From positions 1-52,824 of the forward strand of contig CAYPQD010000017.1 in the NCBI GenBank assembly GCA_964412785.1: 52,824 nt of DNA. The letters are read 5' to 3'. This DNA is from UBA5336 sp964412785. Its GTDB lineage: Bacteria > Pseudomonadota > Alphaproteobacteria > Caulobacterales > Hyphomonadaceae. The notes beneath the pieces were generated by a model. The model ran no database searches. It was not told where the DNA came from and saw only the letters and a program-made list of their open reading frames with translations. A program made the translations under genes and the position numbers. Positions 52,725-52,824 of this stretch are shown in pieces; the stretch's first letter is position 1; each line of letters opens with the position of its first letter.

Positions 52725-52769
52725 ACGCATCTGCCGTCGAAAAGGCGGTCGTACCCGAACGAACAGGAC

Positions 52770-52824
52770 GCGGGCGTAGCTCAGGGGTAGAGCACAACCT
52801 TGCCAAGGTTGGGGTCGTGAGTTC
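52770..52824 (+). tRNA. tRNA-Gly (GCC), 5' part, cut by the window end
   Basis: Acceptor strand GCGGGCG, D-arm GCTC/GAGC with loop AGGGGTA, and anticodon arm CAACC/GGTTG with loop TTGCCAA give anticodon GCC. The variable loop and the first half of the T-arm (GTGAG TTC) are present, then the window ends. The 3' acceptor strand is missing. Confidence 0.9.

Noticed and set aside
1..52824. CRISPR arrays, insertion sequences, integrases, rRNA
   Set aside because: No regularly spaced identical repeats and no transposase, integrase or rRNA sequences were seen on reading both strands.

Overview
The window is a G+C-rich (about two-thirds by eye) chromosomal segment of a Gram-negative alphaproteobacterium. 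The evidence is KDO synthesis (kdsA), RND efflux, SapC, a bifunctional CysNC, and giant glycosyltransferases with short FYL/HYL-type repeats. The overall style resembles Caulobacterales/Maricaulales relatives (Hyphomonadaceae-like), but that placement is inference. It is densely packed, with no transposase, integrase, CRISPR array or rRNA. It carries two tRNAs: an Ile-type CAU tRNA and the 5' part of a Gly-GCC tRNA at the right edge.

Layout. Positions 1-6624 hold the end of a rhomboid protease, a CBS-pair protein and a complete RND efflux operon (outer-membrane lipoprotein, adaptor, permease) that may be transcribed leaderless. Positions 6645-16084 are a housekeeping mosaic: GMC oxidoreductase, tandem-PilZ protein, a stray sulfotransferase, DMT exporter, PhoH-like ATPase with an orphan intrinsic terminator in its leader, gamma-carbonic anhydrase-like protein, GYF_2 protein, enoyl-CoA hydratase, KdsA, tRNA and a SIMPL lipoprotein. 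Positions 16307-21424 encode a complete branched-chain 2-oxoacid dehydrogenase complex (E1 alpha, E1 beta, E2, E3).

Positions 21455-48196 look like one functional block for making and exporting a sulfated, probably rhamnose-containing surface polysaccharide. It holds five large glycosyltransferase genes, one glycosyltransferase-like gene, an ABC-2 exporter pair (permease plus ATPase), four divergent sulfotransferases, the complete dTDP-L-rhamnose set (rmlC-rmlB-rmlD-rmlA), and cysD-cysNC, which make the sulfate donor PAPS. A phage-tail-like DUF2793 protein and an unrecognised lipoprotein are embedded in it. The coupling is logical: CysD/CysNC activate sulfate to PAPS, the sulfotransferases decorate sugars, Rml enzymes supply dTDP-rhamnose, the glycosyltransferases assemble the chain, and the ABC pair exports it. 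No polymerase, flippase or initiating sugar-phosphate transferase is visible. Positions 48326-52416 carry a DUF885-family protein with a degraded metal motif, a SapC protein with a strong terminator, and a quinone-oxidoreductase-like dehydrogenase.

The most unusual non-coding signal is a dispersed 113-114 bp element with four copies at 30594, 48197, 51290 and 52447. It has terminal inverted repeats (TACCAAnCTGC), an invariant core and a hairpin. Three copies start at, or within a few bases of, a TGA stop codon. A second, smaller hairpin repeat occurs at 10124 and 30538.
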